Source: Melioribacteraceae bacterium (GTDB taxonomy: Bacteria > Bacteroidota > Ignavibacteria > Ignavibacteriales > Melioribacteraceae). From it: DNA of 64,000 bases. The notes beneath the pieces are model-generated. The model ran no database searches and was not told the origin of the DNA. It worked only from the letters and a program-made list of their open reading frames with translations. The position numbers were made by a program, and so were the translations under genes. This document shows, piece by piece, positions 1 to 8,239 of the stretch. The stretch is taken from the NCBI GenBank assembly GCA_016927595.1, contig JAFGMI010000026.1:1-64000 (forward strand), written 5' to 3'. Numbering within the stretch: the first letter of the stretch is position 1; each line of letters opens with the position of its first letter.

Positions 1-167
1 GCACTTACATCTGCAAGCCATGAGCCTCCGAATCCGTTCTCAGCATTCCCCAAATCTGCTATAGTTGCTGAATAGGTGAAGGATTCTCTCACTGAGTTTT
101 GTCCAAAGATTTGGAATGAAGCAAGTAAGAAGAGAACAATACAAAATATTGTTAATTTTAATCTCAT
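1..167 (-). CDS. Secreted protein, N-terminal fragment (cut by window edge)
   Basis: Only the first 55 codons lie in the window; the rest runs off the left edge. The ATG at 167 is followed by a short basic stretch and a hydrophobic signal peptide ending near FQIFGQ, so the product is exported. The mature start (ESFTYSATIADLGN, then GFGGSW) resembles the opening of secreted LamG/concanavalin-like proteins, which often begin with a 'SFNY..G..L....NGG.GW..W' pattern. That family assignment is inference from a short stretch. No function can be given. Confidence 0.6.
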   Translation of the reverse strand, partial: MRLKLTIFCIVLFLLASFQIFGQNSVRESFTYSATIADLGNAENGFGGSWLADVS

Positions 168-973
168 AATAATTCCCCTATTTTAATTAGTTGTTTTTAA
201 TTAAGAGTAGTCTCACCGTAGATAATTTATAATACTTTTGCAGCTTCAGATTATATCATCGTAATATCAAATGTTGATAAAGACCATATTACAGTAATAC
301 ATGCATTATTCTGTAGATTGCTTATAATTTGCCAGAATTACATTAATCAATGAGCAATATTTGTTGCCTATAAGTAATTAGCATTTATATTCATCACATA
401 TTTTGTCTGTCGTCGGGAAGAATAAGTGTAAATAGTACACTTTTATAATAGAACATAAAAAGTCTTTCTCAGAAAGTCAAGACAGAATTACTGGGAATCT
501 TATGAATATGTTATCCGAAAAAGACAAATCAGGAATGTTAGTGGTGTTATTAAATTTATGTTTTTAAGAATTTTGATTCACGATTATAGAAAATACTGAT
601 AGACGATGCTGGTGTTAAAGATCAAAAAATATCTCAATTACAAAAAATATTTTCTCAATAATTATTAGTTATGCAATGTGAAATAGATCATATTGCTGTT
701 CAAGCGTGAATATATGATTGCAAAAATCAGTCGGTTTTTGTACTATGATTTTATTTGATTATTCTTTATTCAATAATTATTTTATTATAACTATAGAATA
801 ACAATATTAAATAAACAATTATTTATATTTAAAAAACTGCTTGCGGACACACAAAGCTTCAACGGGGAATAAACCGCGCAGTAGATTTTCTGTTGCCATA
901 ATAAGAATATCCTATCTCCTCTCTTATTATTTATTTGCTCGTTTTTTATCAATCAGCAAAATGATGTGCAAAT
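168..973. other. AT-rich intergenic region, about 800 bp, with possible gene remnants
   Basis: No convincing gene is present. Two stop-free stretches on the plus strand (436-567 and 590-661) read like protein but are separated by stops and a frame change and lack a credible start. They may be decayed coding sequence. A slightly GC-richer patch at about 838-890 sits just before the histidine kinase and may belong to its leader. I see no hairpin terminator or tRNA. Confidence 0.4.
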
Positions 974-2671
974 ATGAAAGATAAGATGTCCCATAATTTT
1001 TACAAAAACAATTTAGTACCTCTCAGGATTGCCTCAGCAATTTCTATTGTTGGCGGAACTTGGTCGCTGATATTTGAAGTATACTTTTTTAAAGGTTTTC
1101 AGATTGAGATTTATTTTGCGCGTGTAGCTTTTACAGTCATTGCTTCGATAATTTTCCTATTATCGTACAGGGAGTTTGTTGAAAAACATTCAACGTACCT
1201 AATTCACCTGCTTCTTATTTCGCTCATTTCATCTTTTCTAATAACGATCTATAAAATTCCGAACACTGTATTCATTAATTCGCAGCTTCTGTCTTTGTTA
1301 ATATTTACAAGTGCGATTGTGTTCAGTTGGGAGGTTAAACAGCAGATTATAGTAGCTATTTATTACAATCTTTTGTTTGCGGCTTCAATCTTTTATACAG
1401 ACAGGGCAATCTTCCAATTTCCGAATTTATTTTCGATGGTTCTGTTTGTCTGCTTTATTAGTTTTCTTAGTGTAGCAACGAGTGCGGTCACTTTTAATCT
1501 CCGGAAGAAGTACAGGATGAAATCGGAGGAGATTAATTTTCTTTTCTCCAACGCACCTATCGGAATCTGCAGAATCGATCTGGTAGGGAACGTACTGACA
1601 TCAAACAGGTATTTTGATATGATGATAGATGCCGGCAACGATTCGAAATCAAAAAACTTTTTTAGTTTTTTGAATGATCTTCAGCTAGTAAATATAATTA
1701 AAACGGAGACACTTGAAAATTCTCGGATACAGCAGCTGAATTGTACTGTTGAGAACCAGTCTTTACAGAAATATCTGAAAATAAGCACCAAACTTATTAA
1801 GTCGGAGGGTATGGAAGATTCAATAGAGTGCTTGATTATAGATGAGACTCAGGAAAGAAGGATTGAGAAACTTAAAAATGATGCTTTGAGAAAGCTGTTT
1901 AACGAAACACGCGAGAAAGAAAAACTTACAAAGAAAGCATTAATGGAGAAAAACCAAAAGATTAAACTTCTGGCAAAAATTAACCACGAAGTCAGGACAC
2001 CTATAAATTCAATATTATCGTTCTTTGAACTCATTGAATTAAACATGCTTAAATCAATTGAAGAAGTAAAGGACTTTGCATCTTCAGTGAAACTATCCGC
2101 AGAGAGTTTGCTGCAGACTATCAATAACTTCATCGATTTTACAAAAATTGAAGCCGGTAAACTAACCATCGACAATGAGTTGTTCAATATTAAGGATGTT
2201 CTCGAATCTGTTGTAGTGTTATTAAATCCTTTATGTAAAATGAAAGGCAATAAACTCTCGGTTCGTTTGGATAATCTTGATACAACCATTGTGTACACTG
2301 ATGTAAATAAGTACAGGCAGATATTAATAAACCTGGTTGGAAATTCAAATAAGTTTACAGCCAACGGAGAAATAATTATTTCGGTTAGTACACAGCAGGG
2401 GAATGAGAATAATTATGAAATCGTAACGAAAGTGCGCGATACTGGAGTCGGAATCCCTCAGGATAAAATAAATGAGATTTTCGCACCGTACGAATCGAAA
2501 ATAAGCGGATTGTCAAAGGAGAGCTCAAGTGGTTTAGGATTAACCATCTGTAAAGAATTTCTGGAAATGATGAAGGGAAAGATTAATGTAAGAAGCAAAG
2601 TAAATTTCGGTTCGGAATTTGAATTTATTATTCCATTCAAATATAAATTTCTGGAGCATTCCAGTAAATGA
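974..2671 (+). CDS. Membrane-bound sensor histidine kinase with PAS domain
   Basis: This 565-residue sensor kinase should autophosphorylate on His and pass the phosphate to a response regulator encoded elsewhere. Residues about 15-175 form six or so hydrophobic segments. A PAS-like domain follows at about 185-300 (NAPIGICRIDLVGN), then a helical linker. The HisKA H-box is KINHEVRTPINSI with phospho-acceptor H338. The ATPase domain shows the N-box Asn (N457, LVGNSNKF), the G1 box DTGVG (D489) and the G2 box GLGLTI (G520). No receiver domain is fused and no regulator gene is adjacent, so it is an orphan. It is clearly paralogous to the hybrid kinase at 28781. The start is the first ATG in frame; no strong ribosome binding site is visible. 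Confidence 0.9.
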   Translation: MKDKMSHNFYKNNLVPLRIASAISIVGGTWSLIFEVYFFKGFQIEIYFARVAFTVIASIIFLLSYREFVEKHSTYLIHLLLISLISSFLITIYKIPNTVFINSQLLSLLIFTSAIVFSWEVKQQIIVAIYYNLLFAASIFYTDRAIFQFPNLFSMVLFVCFISFLSVATSAVTFNLRKKYRMKSEEINFLFSNAPIGICRIDLVGNVLTSNRYFDMMIDAGNDSKSKNFFSFLNDLQLVNIIKTETLENSRIQQLNCTVENQSLQKYLKISTKLIKSEGMEDSIECLIIDETQERRIEKLKNDALRKLFNETREKEKLTKKALMEKNQKIKLLAKINHEVRTPINSILSFFELIELNMLKSIEEVKDFASSVKLSAESLLQTINNFIDFTKIEAGKLTIDNELFNIKDVLESVVVLLNPLCKMKGNKLSVRLDNLDTTIVYTDVNKYRQILINLVGNSNKFTANGEIIISVSTQQGNENNYEIVTKVRDTGVGIPQDKINEIFAPYESKISGLSKESSSGLGLTICKEFLEMMKGKINVRSKVNFGSEFEFIIPFKYKFLEHSSK

Positions 2672-2685
2672 AATATGTTCAAAAT

Positions 2686-2716
2686 AAAAAAGGCTCTTTG
2701 TAAAAGAGCCTTTTTT
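2686..2716. terminator. Bidirectional intrinsic terminator
   Basis: A perfect hairpin GGCTCTTT/AAAGAGCC (2692-2699 and 2703-2710) with a 3-nt loop is flanked by an A6 tract on the left and a T6 tract on the right. It can therefore stop transcription from the histidine kinase (plus) and from the convergent cold-shock gene (minus). Confidence 0.9.
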
Positions 2717-2734
2717 AAACAGACTTAACTAAAA

Positions 2735-2947
2735 TTATTTTATAATTTTAACATCATTAGCCTGCGGACCTTTTTGTCCTTGTCCTATGGTAAATTCAAC
2801 TTTCTGACCTTCTTCCAAGGTCTTGTAACCTTCAGCGACAATTGACTGATAATGTACGAATACATCTTCGCCGCCTTCTTGTTGAATAAATCCATAACCT
2901 TTTGAACTGTTAAACCACTTAACGGTTCCGGTGTTGCGCTCTGCCAT
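2735..2947 (-). CDS. Cold-shock protein, CspA family
   Basis: This 70-residue protein is a single cold-shock (OB-fold) domain that binds single-stranded RNA and DNA and acts as an RNA chaperone. The RNP1 motif KGYGFI is at residues 16-21 and RNP2 VFVHY at 29-33. The opening GTVKWFN and the closing [10 protein letters not shown] are typical of the family, as is the length. The gene stands alone, shares a terminator with the convergent kinase, and has an untranslated upstream stretch of about 130 bp before tRNA-Ser, as is common for Csp genes. Whether it is cold-induced cannot be seen. Confidence 0.95.
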   Translation of the reverse strand: MAERNTGTVKWFNSSKGYGFIQQEGGEDVFVHYQSIVAEGYKTLEEGQKVEFTIGQGQKGPQANDVKIIK

Positions 2948-3083
2948 GATACAGATACTCCTTATTAATTAAATAAATTGATTAAAACGAATTGATCAGA
3001 GCTTTGAAAGATACTGAAAGGACAAAAAACACTTACAAAAGATACTGTCAATTACTGCTTTACTTGTAAGCCCTAAGGCTCGG

Positions 3084-3170
3084 CGGAGAGGGAGGGATTC
3101 GAACCCCCGGACAGCTTGCACCGTCAACGGTTTTCAAGACCGCCGCATTCAACCACTCTGCCACCTCTCC
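3084..3170 (-). tRNA. tRNA-Ser (anticodon TGA)
   Basis: The minus strand folds into a class II tRNA of 87 nt. The acceptor stem GGAGAGG/CCTCTCC is perfect. The anticodon loop CTTGAAA gives TGA. A long variable arm and the T-loop TTCGAAT are present, and the discriminator is G as expected for serine. CCA is not encoded. Confidence 0.97.
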
Positions 3171-3241
3171 AGAAATATAATCAAACAAAAAATAGACATC
3201 AAATATCAAAAAATCTTTCCTAATGTGCAAAATTTTCTTTT

Positions 3242-5635
3242 TTACTCATTTCTCAGGCTTTTAACAGGATTAGCCCTTGCAGCTTTTATTGACTCATATA
3301 ATATCGTCATCAGTGCAATAATCAATGTGCTTATTCCTGCTATGATAAAAGGAATTACGGAAATTGGTGCTCTGTAAACAAATCCGTTCAACCATTCTGA
3401 AATGCCGTAATATGAAGCCGGCCATGCTATAAGGTTGGCTGCAATTACCCATTTTAAAAAATCTTTTGCAAGAATGAATACAATGCCCGCTTCACCTGAA
3501 CCCAGTACCTTTCGTACCGCAATCTCAGCTTTTTTCTGTTCAACAGAATATGAAACAAGTCCTATTAATCCCAAACATGCTATAAAAATTGCAAATCCTG
3601 AAAAGTATGCTATATTCCCGGCGAAATCCCTGTCATTGTTAAATTGCTGATCAAAGAGATCGTCCAGGAATTGATAGTTGAAATTTGCATTGGGATATAT
3701 TTCTGAATAAAGTGATTGAATCTTCTCAATTGTTTCATTAATCTTTCCACCGGCAAGTTTAATTATGAACATAAATGAATTCTGTGTGTTTAATTGAAAG
3801 AATAAAGGTTCAACTTCCTGCCGTGCATTGGTGAAATGGAAATCTTTTACGATCCCTATAACCCTTTTAGTAGTTATGCTTCCGTCAACTTCAACCAGGT
3901 CAAGTCTTTTCCCGATCGGATTGATCCAGCCAGCTTTACGAACCGCGGTTTCATTCAGCAAAATCGAATTGGATGTGTCCGCAGGGAAGTTTCCCGAGAA
4001 ATTCCTGCCGTCACTAATTTTTATTCCCAGCGGATCGATAAAGCTTTCGTCGATGGCTAATTGCATGAACATCTGACTATCGTCACGTTTGCGCCCTTCG
4101 GGTATGACTTCATATCGGATAAAATTGGATCCGAGAATCCCACTTGATCTTCCGACAGATATAACGCCGGGAATTTTCTTTAACCTTTCTTTGTATAAAT
4201 CCCTTGAATTGTTTGGCGCAAATGTTGTCAGGACCTGATCACGGTTATATCCCATATCAAGATTTCTGAGGAATTCAATTTGATCCATAATAATTAGAAC
4301 ACCTGAAATAAGTGCAATAGTAATGCCGAACTGAAAAAATACAAGTACTCTTCGTATTATTACGCCGATACTGCTACGGGAAAAATCTCCTTTGAGTATA
4401 GTAACAGGTTTAAATGATGATAAAACAAGAGCGGGGTATAATCCGGCGATCGAACCTATTAACACAGCCATGAAGAGCATAAGGAAAGATAGCGGGGGAT
4501 TAGTAATAAAATTGACATCAAGCTGTTTGCCCAGAAGGTCATCGAGTGAAGGTAATAATATCTGTATTATTACCATCGATATTATCATGGCAATAATAGT
4601 AAGAAAAACAGATTCACTCAGAAATTGCGCGATTAATTTGCCTTTTGTTGAACCAATTACCTTTCGCATTCCGACTTCTCGTGCACGTTTTGAAGCCCGG
4701 GCAGTAGAAAGATTAATAAAATTAATTGCCGCTACGAGTATTACAAGGAAGCCTATTACTGCAAGAACATAAACAACAGTTTCATCGTTTTTCCCAATAT
4801 TAGATCCATCGTATCTGTTTTGGGCAGAACCGAGATGAACGTCGAGTAACTGCTGCAACTGAGGCTGATAAATTTCCGGCATATTATTCTGTTTTGCAAC
4901 TTCAATAAATTTATTTTCGACCTCGGCCAGACTGGCATTTGGAGTAAGTTTTACGTACGCGCCAAGCATAAGATTCTCCCATGAATCCCACCAGAGAGGA
5001 TTATTCTCTACTCTTAACGGAATTATAAAATCGAACTGAATGTGCGAATTCAATGGAGGCTGTGAAATAATGCCCGCAACATATGCATCCTGGACACCCG
5101 GGATTGTTATACTTTTACCTACAGCATCATCGTTTCCGAAAAGTGCTTCCGCAGCCTGTAATGTCAACAATACAGCATTAGGTTCAAGAAGCGCTTTTTC
5201 CTTATCTCCTTTAATTAAATCAAAGCTGAAGATATTAAAGAAGCTGTTCTCGGTGAGGAAACCTCGTAATCTGACTGAATTATTCTCAGTCATTTCCTGC
5301 GGTGTAATATTTCCTGGTGCAACAAGTGCTCTGCCAATATTAAATGTTCTCGCTCCGACTGTAATTTCAGGTATAGACTCAACGGCGGCTGGTATTAGTG
5401 GTCCGGCTGTAATCGAATATATCATATCACCGGAGCTGCTGTTCTCGATTGTGAGTACTCTGTAAATATTTTCGGCATCTTTATGAAAATTATCAAAAGT
5501 AAGGTCGTCTGTTACATAGAATGCAATTACAAGTGAAATTGTAAGACCGATGGTTAATCCGATAACATTTATGAATGTATATGCTTTTTGCCTGAAAATA
5601 TTTCTGATTGCAATCTTCAGGTAATTATTAAACAT
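3242..5635 (-). CDS. ABC transporter permease with two FtsX domains (MacB-like)
   Basis: This 797-residue inner-membrane protein begins FNNYLKIAIRNIFRQKAYT, typical of large MacB/FtsX permeases common in Bacteroidota. The order is: TM helix (about 20-42), a periplasmic MacB core (about 45-270), three TM helices (about 285-410) preceded by an ARASKRAREVGMRKVIGS motif, a fourth TM near 430, a second periplasmic domain (about 460-670), and three further TM helices. The second FtsX copy carries VEQKKAEIAVRKVLGS. It has no ATPase domain and no ATPase gene beside it, so it must use one encoded elsewhere. Such proteins move lipids, peptides or antibiotics, or act in signalling; the substrate is unknown. 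Confidence 0.9.
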   Translation of the reverse strand: MFNNYLKIAIRNIFRQKAYTFINVIGLTIGLTISLVIAFYVTDDLTFDNFHKDAENIYRVLTIENSSSGDMIYSITAGPLIPAAVESIPEITVGARTFNIGRALVAPGNITPQEMTENNSVRLRGFLTENSFFNIFSFDLIKGDKEKALLEPNAVLLTLQAAEALFGNDDAVGKSITIPGVQDAYVAGIISQPPLNSHIQFDFIIPLRVENNPLWWDSWENLMLGAYVKLTPNASLAEVENKFIEVAKQNNMPEIYQPQLQQLLDVHLGSAQNRYDGSNIGKNDETVVYVLAVIGFLVILVAAINFINLSTARASKRAREVGMRKVIGSTKGKLIAQFLSESVFLTIIAMIISMVIIQILLPSLDDLLGKQLDVNFITNPPLSFLMLFMAVLIGSIAGLYPALVLSSFKPVTILKGDFSRSSIGVIIRRVLVFFQFGITIALISGVLIIMDQIEFLRNLDMGYNRDQVLTTFAPNNSRDLYKERLKKIPGVISVGRSSGILGSNFIRYEVIPEGRKRDDSQMFMQLAIDESFIDPLGIKISDGRNFSGNFPADTSNSILLNETAVRKAGWINPIGKRLDLVEVDGSITTKRVIGIVKDFHFTNARQEVEPLFFQLNTQNSFMFIIKLAGGKINETIEKIQSLYSEIYPNANFNYQFLDDLFDQQFNNDRDFAGNIAYFSGFAIFIACLGLIGLVSYSVEQKKAEIAVRKVLGSGEAGIVFILAKDFLKWVIAANLIAWPASYYGISEWLNGFVYRAPISVIPFIIAGISTLIIALMTILYESIKAARANPVKSLRNE

Positions 5636-5723
5636 GTTCCCCCCTGGAATGTTTAAAATGTGCAGTACTTAAAAGACGTAATAGCAGTAATTTAGTTTCC
5701 TCAATACTCGATTTTAACATTTA

Positions 5724-7412
5724 TTAATAACCAGCGGCTTGTCCGTCTTTCCTGGATTCAGAGGCTCCGTAATAAATACCTCTTTTACCGTCCCGCATTA
5801 TTGCCTGGTAACCCCCGTAGACTCCCTTCATATATTCAATTTTATGACCCAACTTCCTTAATTCATCTATTATTTCGTATCTGATTCCTGATTCTGCATA
5901 AATATACCCGCCGTCTCTCATTATACTTCCTGTTGGTTGTGATGAACCGAAATGTCGGATTCTCGGTGCATCTCCAGCTTCCTGAAAATTCATCCCGAAA
6001 TCAATAATATTTATCAGAGCCTGCACATGTCCCTGGGGCTGCATAGCTCCACCCATTACGCCGAAACTCAGCCAGGGCTCTCCATCTTTTGTCACGAATC
6101 CGGGAATAATAGTATGAAATGGTCTCTTACCGGGTTCATATTGATTGAAGTGTCCTTCTTCAAATGTAAACAATTCTCCCCTGTTCTGAAGTGAAAATCC
6201 CAAACCATCAGGGACCATTCCAGATCCGAAACCCCAGTAGTTACTTTGTATAAGTGAAACCATATTGCCTGCGGAATCTGCAACCGTCAGATAAATTGTA
6301 TCCCCATGTTCAAGCTTACCGGCATCGAAGGTATCAGATGCTTTTAGTTCATCAATGAGTTCTCTTCTTTTGTCAGCGTATTTTTTCGAGATTAATTCAT
6401 TTACCGGGATGTTGTTGAAAGACGGATCGCCGTAAAATTTTGCACGGTCTTCGTAAACGATTTTCTTAGTCTCGATGAGTAAGTGAAGATATTCTGTGCT
6501 GCCGAATCCCATGTTTTTGATATCATATCCTTCGAGTATGTTCAGCATCTGAAGAACAGCTATACCCTGACCATTCGGCGGAAGTTCCCACACATCGTAT
6601 CCGCGGTAGTTTGTTGACTCTGGTTGCACCCACTCCGATTGGTGGCTGGCGAAATCCATTAATGATAAATAACCTCCATGTTCGCTCAAGAATCCGACAA
6701 TTTTTTCTGCAATGCTGTCATTATAAAAAGCCCTTCTCCCGCCTTCTGCAATAAGTCTGTACGAGTTTGCCAGATCGGGATTCGTGAATATTTCCCCCTT
6801 ATCCGGAGCATTACCTCCGGGCAGAAATGTTTTTTCGAAGCCGGGTTGTTCTTTCAGGTATTCAGCACTTTTCCAGCCGCCTGCAATAACTTCTGTAACC
6901 GGAAATCCTTTTTCCGCATAATAGATTGCCGGACTCATTAATTCAGCAAATTTCAAACGACCGAATTTATCATGTAGCTCGAACCACCCGTCAACACACC
7001 CTGGCACCGAGACGGGCAGCGGTCCATGCAATGGAATTTTATCCAGTCCTTTTGATTTTAAAATTTGGAGAGTAAGTGCTCGGGGAGATCGTCCGCTTGC
7101 ATTTAAACCGAATAATTTCTTCGAACTGGCATCCCAGACAATTGCAAATAAATCTCCGCCTATTCCGCAACTCATCGGTTCAACTAATCCCAGCATTGCA
7201 TTTGCCGCAATTGCAGCATCCACCGCCGTGCCTCCTTTTTTTAGAATGTCCAGTGCCACTTGAGTTGCAAGAGGATGACTGGTTGCAGCAATACCGTTTC
7301 GTGCGATGATTTCTGATCTAGTTGCAAATAATTTCCCGGCGGGTCTGTCTTGTGTAATTGTATCAATCATAGCTATAAGAATAAAAACAATTATGAATAA
7401 TTTGTTTAACAT
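5724..7412 (-). CDS. ggt: Gamma-glutamyltransferase (gamma-glutamyltranspeptidase)
   Basis: This Ntn-hydrolase transfers or hydrolyses the gamma-glutamyl group of glutathione and related peptides in the periplasm. The proenzyme cleaves itself before a Thr, here T372 in GDTIYLTVAD, and the small subunit continues with GFGSGMVPDGLGFSLQNRG. The large subunit has RNGIAATSHPLATQVALDIL and SCGIGGDLFAIV. Sequence detail is closer to the YwrD-type branch than to E. coli GGT. I chose the ATG at 7412, which gives a signal peptide and has GGAA upstream; an in-frame TTG at 7439 lacks a ribosome binding site. A structured RNA with a terminator ends about 55 bp upstream and may control it. Confidence 0.93.
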   Translation of the reverse strand: MLNKLFIIVFILIAMIDTITQDRPAGKLFATRSEIIARNGIAATSHPLATQVALDILKKGGTAVDAAIAANAMLGLVEPMSCGIGGDLFAIVWDASSKKLFGLNASGRSPRALTLQILKSKGLDKIPLHGPLPVSVPGCVDGWFELHDKFGRLKFAELMSPAIYYAEKGFPVTEVIAGGWKSAEYLKEQPGFEKTFLPGGNAPDKGEIFTNPDLANSYRLIAEGGRRAFYNDSIAEKIVGFLSEHGGYLSLMDFASHQSEWVQPESTNYRGYDVWELPPNGQGIAVLQMLNILEGYDIKNMGFGSTEYLHLLIETKKIVYEDRAKFYGDPSFNNIPVNELISKKYADKRRELIDELKASDTFDAGKLEHGDTIYLTVADSAGNMVSLIQSNYWGFGSGMVPDGLGFSLQNRGELFTFEEGHFNQYEPGKRPFHTIIPGFVTKDGEPWLSFGVMGGAMQPQGHVQALINIIDFGMNFQEAGDAPRIRHFGSSQPTGSIMRDGGYIYAESGIRYEIIDELRKLGHKIEYMKGVYGGYQAIMRDGKRGIYYGASESRKDGQAAGY

Positions 7413-7465
7413 ATTGTTCCAAATATTTTTTGATTGCAAGGGAAATTAAAAGAAAAGTAATAAAT

Positions 7466-7504
7466 AAAAAACCCCTCGTCCCAGTCTTGGTGAGATGAGG
7501 GGTT
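7466..7504 (-). terminator. Intrinsic terminator at the end of the structured RNA
   Basis: On the minus strand AACCCCTCATC (7504-7494) pairs with GACGAGGGGTT (7480-7470) with one mismatch and is followed by a T-run. It lies upstream of ggt, so it either ends an independent RNA or attenuates ggt. Confidence 0.8.
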
Positions 7505-7646
7505 GCTCAACTCCTCCCGTAATAATTACGGATTTGGTTACTGTGCGAGTGGTTATGCCGACCACTCAGATGATTCACCTCTCTCCATTAAATTGTTCGG
7601 TCTTCAGTGAAACCCTTCTCTTTGGATAAGCTTGGGTTCCTCATCC
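7466..7646 (-). ncRNA. Unidentified structured RNA or riboswitch leader upstream of ggt
   Basis: On the minus strand a stretch of about 180 nt is rich in perfect hairpins in an AT-rich gap: 7609-7615 with 7634-7640 (7 bp), 7547-7553 with 7561-7567 (7 bp, 7-nt loop), 7517-7531 (CCGTAAT/ATTACGG), and a terminator at 7470-7504. A promoter-like TTGACA lies upstream with 17-bp spacing to TACGTT. It could be a free small RNA or a leader that attenuates ggt, whose ATG is about 55 bp past the terminator. I tried known classes (SAM, cobalamin, TPP, 6S, SRP, RNase P, tmRNA) without a match. A few short elements (GAGGAACCCA, AGGTGAATC, CAGTAACC, CGTAA) recall the ydaO c-di-AMP motif, but spacing does not fit. 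Confidence 0.6.
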
Positions 7647-7652
7647 GACTGC

Positions 7653-7681
7653 AACGTAAGAAATGTGATTTGGAATGTCAA
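7653..7681 (-). promoter_or_regulatory. Sigma-70-like promoter for the structured RNA
   Basis: On the minus strand a perfect -35 box TTGACA (7681-7676) is followed after exactly 17 bp by TACGTT (7658-7653), a three-of-six match to the -10 box. The expected start is near 7646, just ahead of the hairpin-rich region. Confidence 0.5.
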
Positions 7682-7682
7682 A

Positions 7683-8239
7683 TTAATTTTATGATCATAA
7701 AATATTATAAGTGTATGACTACTTCTAAATGAAATGGAGTAACTTAAATAAGGTTAAAATTATGCCTGGTAGTCTGAGCAGTATATCGTAATCCGTTTTA
7801 AAAGTATCTGTCTGACAGAAATAATTTTTTTATATCCATGATTTATATCACACCAGAGAATATCTGAATTCTGGGCTTCTGATTTACAAGTCATATTTTG
7901 TAAAAATAAAAGGCGGTAATAATGTTCTAAATATTGCGTTAGATGATTTTAAGAAAAGCAGTATTTCTGAAATAATTGACACATTATATAAAAGAATTAT
8001 AAGATTAAGACTTATATATATTTAATTTATTGTAATATTTTTTAAATCAGGAACTTCGCCTTGAAGGGAAATGTTGCATGAAAGTATAAAGCCAATAAGT
8101 ACTTAGAATATAAATAGTATAAATGGTTGCTTGTTTTTGGAAAATTATTTTTTTAGCTTTTTTACAACACAAATCAATTAGTGAACTTAATCTGAAGAAT
8201 TGCAATTAAAATTAACCAATAGATATATGAGAATGTATA
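7683..8239. other. AT-rich intergenic region before mltF
   Basis: About 550 bp hold no convincing gene. A stop-free stretch of 66 codons on the plus strand (7825-8025) has protein-like content but no Met or RBS at its start, so it is most likely decayed coding sequence or chance. No terminator or known RNA is visible. Confidence 0.4.

Noticed and set aside
838-890. c-di-GMP (GEMM) riboswitch before the histidine kinase
   Set aside because: Only a partial ACAAAGC plus CGG..CCG likeness; the upstream half of the aptamer is absent.
1849-2364. 171-codon open frame on the minus strand inside the histidine kinase
   Set aside because: Shadow of the kinase reading frame; no RBS and low-complexity Ser/Phe composition.
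4392-4772. 126-codon plus-strand frame within the FtsX permease
   Set aside because: Antisense shadow of a well-supported membrane protein gene.
7466-7646. ydaO c-di-AMP riboswitch
   Set aside because: A few short words match but their spacing and pairing order do not; too weak to name.
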